Origin: a virus
Direction: 5' to 3' (one strand)
Virus record (IMG/VR): IMGVR_UViG_3300017781_000047
Location: 1 to 36,372 of that record
DNA length: 36,372 nucleotides
The notes under the pieces were generated by a model. The model did not search any database and was not told the DNA's origin. It saw nothing but the letters and a program-made list of their open reading frames with translations. Shown piece by piece: positions 34,725-36,372 of this stretch. Numbering within the stretch: position 1 is the stretch's first letter; each line of letters opens with the position of its first letter. A program made the position numbers and the translations under genes.

Positions 34725-34898
34725 TTATGTTTTTTCTTTAATTCTCTTAAGAGCATACTCCCACTTTTCAGCTACTGTTTTATATTTATGCTTTTCTTGA
34801 GAATCCATTTTTTTACATTGTTTCTCAAATTCATTTCTAATCCCTTTTTTGTCTACCTCTAAATAGACTTCCATTAGTGTATCTTCGTATGCCGACAT
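34725..34898 (-). CDS. Small helical protein, 57 aa
   Basis: A 58-codon frame runs from ATG at 34896-34898 to TAA at 34725-34727 and fills the gap between two annotated genes. The product is charged and helical (MSAYEDTLMEVYLEVDKK, then HKYKTVAEKWEYALKRIKEK). The leader is A/T-rich (AAATTAAAAAATATG). A variant of the repeated motif (GTATTTATAA) lies 35 bases upstream at 34934-34943. This makes it the likely first gene of the block that leads to the sigma factor. Function is not known. Confidence 0.65.
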   Translation of the reverse strand: MSAYEDTLMEVYLEVDKKGIRNEFEKQCKKMDSQEKHKYKTVAEKWEYALKRIKEKT

Positions 34899-34933
34899 AT
34901 TTTTTAATTTATAGAAATTATCATTAATATATG

Positions 34934-34943
34934 TTATAAATAC
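34934..34943 (-). promoter_or_regulatory. Candidate late promoter variant (GTATTTATAA)
   Basis: GTATTTATAACAT on the minus strand lies between the T9SS cargo gene and the 57-residue gene, 35 bases before the latter. It differs from the common motif at its first base. Confidence 0.38.
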
Positions 34944-34961
34944 TAGTATTCCAAGTTATTT

Positions 34962-36167
34962 TTACCTTACAATGGTAAGATGTCCTGACTTTTGATAAAT
35001 TTCTGGGGAGTTATGTTTTCTAGCATAAAAAGTATAAACATATATACCATCAGCTACATAAGAGGGTCCACCCTGCATACTACCATCCCAATATGGGTAA
35101 CTATTGTAGTCATCTCCAAATCCTTCAAAAACCAAACCTCCCCATCTATTGTAAATTTTAAATTCTATATCAACCCAACAATCTAAATCAAGAATAACTT
35201 GCCAAATATCATTTATACCATCATTATTTGGAGTAAATACATTAGGGATAAAAATACTCCAGGGCCAACATTCGTCTATTATTAATTCATTACAAGGTAA
35301 ACTAGTATTACAATCTACTTCAATAGTTTCAGTAATAGTATCTGTTAAAAAAACATATTCTATAACTTCAATCTCTAAAGTATCTGCGATATATTCAACG
35401 ATAGTGTCTATTTCATATATATTGACATACTCTATGAGTGTGTCGGTTATATACACGTATTCTTGCGTTATAATGGTATCAATTTGTGTTACTATAATAG
35501 TATCTGGTGGTAATTCTATATATAAAGTATCAGTAATATATTCTGTAATTGTATCTGGTATACAAGGGTTAGGACAGACCATTATCCTATTATCATCTAT
35601 ATTAATATCGGGATATGTCTGTGTTTGGTTAAAACTATTACCAACAGTCCAACCATTATCTGGAAAGTCATCAACACCTGCTGTTTGGGATAAATTAATC
35701 TGCCATATTACAACTTCCCAACAATATCCTTCAAGAGGAGTAGCTAAAATACACTCCCACGCAAATGGTGGGTTTATATTAATAGTTGCAGTTGTACCTG
35801 TTTCCCACCCTCCCCAATTTGTAACGTTTGAATATGACCAACCTGGATGGAACGTTGTTGAAGTGCAATCTGTATTTTCACCCAAGTCTTCTCCAGTGAT
35901 TTCATTTATATAATGAATACCAAAAACAAGATGAGTTACATTTTCATTATTATTTACAGAACTAGATCCATTACCATCACAAGTATTTCCATCAAATTGT
36001 GTAAATTCATTACATCCACAATTTTCAGCATTAGTAAATTCAACAACAAAAGAATGTACATCATCTGTTGTAGCAGGTGGTGTTTGACTTATAAGTTCTA
36101 AATTACACGTTTGGGAATATGTGGTGTAAGACATAATGGTTATTAAAACCAAAAATATGTTTTTCAT
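34962..36167 (-). CDS. Secreted protein with T9SS type B (CHU_C, gliding motility-associated) sorting domain
   Basis: The 401-residue protein has three parts. Residues 1-20 are a signal peptide (MKNIFLVLITIMSYTTYSQ). Residues 20-200 form a Cys/Trp/Asn-rich extracellular-type domain (HLVFGIHYINE, WGGWETGTT, GYCWEVVIWQINL). Residues about 205-290 form a repetitive stalk of (I/V)-x-D-T-(I/L)-x-x-(Y/I) units. Residues 304-401 are a textbook T9SS type B C-terminal domain: NVFTPNNDGIND, IYNRWGGLVFEG, WDGSMQGG, VADGIYVYTF and KSGHLTIVR. Such cargo crosses the outer membrane through the Bacteroidota type IX system and is fixed or released at the surface. A phage copy could alter the host surface, for example to block superinfection, or bind neighbours. 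The role is inferred. Confidence 0.88.
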   Translation of the reverse strand: MKNIFLVLITIMSYTTYSQTCNLELISQTPPATTDDVHSFVVEFTNAENCGCNEFTQFDGNTCDGNGSSSVNNNENVTHLVFGIHYINEITGEDLGENTDCTSTTFHPGWSYSNVTNWGGWETGTTATININPPFAWECILATPLEGYCWEVVIWQINLSQTAGVDDFPDNGWTVGNSFNQTQTYPDINIDDNRIMVCPNPCIPDTITEYITDTLYIELPPDTIIVTQIDTIITQEYVYITDTLIEYVNIYEIDTIVEYIADTLEIEVIEYVFLTDTITETIEVDCNTSLPCNELIIDECWPWSIFIPNVFTPNNDGINDIWQVILDLDCWVDIEFKIYNRWGGLVFEGFGDDYNSYPYWDGSMQGGPSYVADGIYVYTFYARKHNSPEIYQKSGHLTIVR

Positions 36168-36219
36168 TAAGGGAAAGGATAGGGGGGAAGAATAACGTTT
36201 TATCCCTTATACATATGGG

Positions 36220-36296
36220 TAGGCAAGGAGAGACTTGAACTCTCATGTAACCAATTACTCTTTCTACAAGGTATAAGCTTGAGGAGATACATGCCT
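36220..36296 (-). tRNA. Aberrant tRNA-like gene (no normal D-arm; anticodon uncertain)
   Basis: The 3' half is canonical: a T-arm with a perfect 5-bp stem and TTCAAGT loop (36228-36244), and an acceptor stem pairing 36290-36296 with 36221-36227 except one T-T mismatch. The discriminator is A, followed by CCC, so CCA is not encoded. No D-stem can be paired and no D-loop GG is in the usual place. The only good anticodon arm is CAAG-CTTATAC-CTTG (36267-36281), which would read TAT (Ile). A hairpin GTAA-TTGG-TTAC (36247-36258) would be a long variable arm. It could be a degenerate tRNA, an unusual functional one, or a tRNA mimic. Confidence 0.5.
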
Positions 36297-36299
36297 ATG

Positions 36300-36372
36300 T
36301 GGTGAACCCGGTAGGATTCGAACCTACGACCGATACCTTAGAAGGGTATTGCTCTATCCAGCTGAGCTACGA
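36300..36372 (-). tRNA. tRNA-Arg (anticodon TCT), 5' end beyond window
   Basis: Reading the minus strand gives a normal cloverleaf. The D-arm is GCTC-AGCTGGATA-GAGC. The anticodon stem is ATACC/GGTAT with loop CTTCTAA (anticodon TCT, 36340-36342). The T-arm is GTAGG-TTCGAAT-CCTAC. The acceptor 3' strand is CGGGTTC with discriminator A, and CCA is encoded (36300-36302). The first four or so acceptor bases lie beyond the right edge. It decodes AGA, a codon common in this AT-rich genome, which explains why a phage would carry it. It lies three bases from the next tRNA-like gene. Confidence 0.93.

Noticed and set aside
35404-35913. Plus-strand frame of 169 codons
   Set aside because: Antisense to the stalk and N-terminal domain of the T9SS cargo gene; composition follows from the repeats of that gene.
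36259-36275. tRNA-Tyr reading of the aberrant tRNA (loop TTGTAGA, anticodon GTA)
   Set aside because: The bases on either side of that loop do not pair; the TAT hairpin has a perfect four-base stem.

Overview
The window is a gene-dense, AT-rich piece of a tailed-phage genome. The host is most likely a member of Bacteroidota, probably a marine or flavobacterial one. Every supported gene lies on the minus strand, so transcription runs from the right end (36372) to the left end (1). Gaps are short, and many stop and start codons overlap (TAATG or ATGA). The phage assignment rests on a T4-like set: baseplate wedge proteins of the gp6 and gp25 types, a gp5-type baseplate spike, a gp55-like late sigma factor and a CHC2/TOPRIM primase. 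The host assignment rests on two points. Start codons are preceded by A/T-rich leaders rather than Shine-Dalgarno sequences, and the phage carries a secreted protein with a type IX secretion (T9SS type B, CHU_C) C-terminal sorting domain. That secretion system is specific to Bacteroidota.

Layout in transcription order (right to left). 36372-34725: a tRNA-Arg(TCT) cut by the window edge, an aberrant tRNA-like gene, a signal-peptide/T9SS cargo protein and a small helical protein. 34715-32077: small T4-like accessory genes, an HD-domain hydrolase, a membrane-anchored small protein and the sigma-like factor. 32050-13501: the baseplate and tail block, with spike, structural proteins, gp25-like, gp6-like, a 479-aa tail protein, a giant 2,496-aa fibre/baseplate protein and three further structural proteins. 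13507-11293: a GIY-YIG nuclease, primase and PD-(D/E)XK exonuclease. 11271-1: accessory and virion-associated genes. These include a P-loop kinase, an 893-aa multi-enzyme fusion, a zinc-ribbon protein, a modular 496-aa protein, a small basic protein, a two-helix membrane protein, acidic coiled-coil proteins and a PD-(D/E)XK-like protein.

The left third is the most unusual part. Four consecutive-region products begin with a short amphipathic leader ending in L-x-E (YLAE, YLAE, FLSE, ILKE). This resembles the capsid-targeting leaders of T4 internal proteins that are cut by the prohead protease. The 893-aa protein joins an NMNAT-like adenylyltransferase, a Pol-beta-type nucleotidyltransferase, a toxin-like segment, an HExxH metallopeptidase, a zinc ribbon and a HAD phosphatase. 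Its linkers repeatedly contain (V/L/I)-N-E. My inference is that this is a packaged polyprotein, cut at (I/L)-x-E-like sites during head maturation and delivered into the host with the DNA.

A recurring ATATTTATAA motif sits in seven intergenic gaps. It overlaps the T4 late promoter core TATAAATA in several places and is a good candidate for the promoter read by the gp55-like sigma factor. Function calls are from reading motifs only; no database search was possible.
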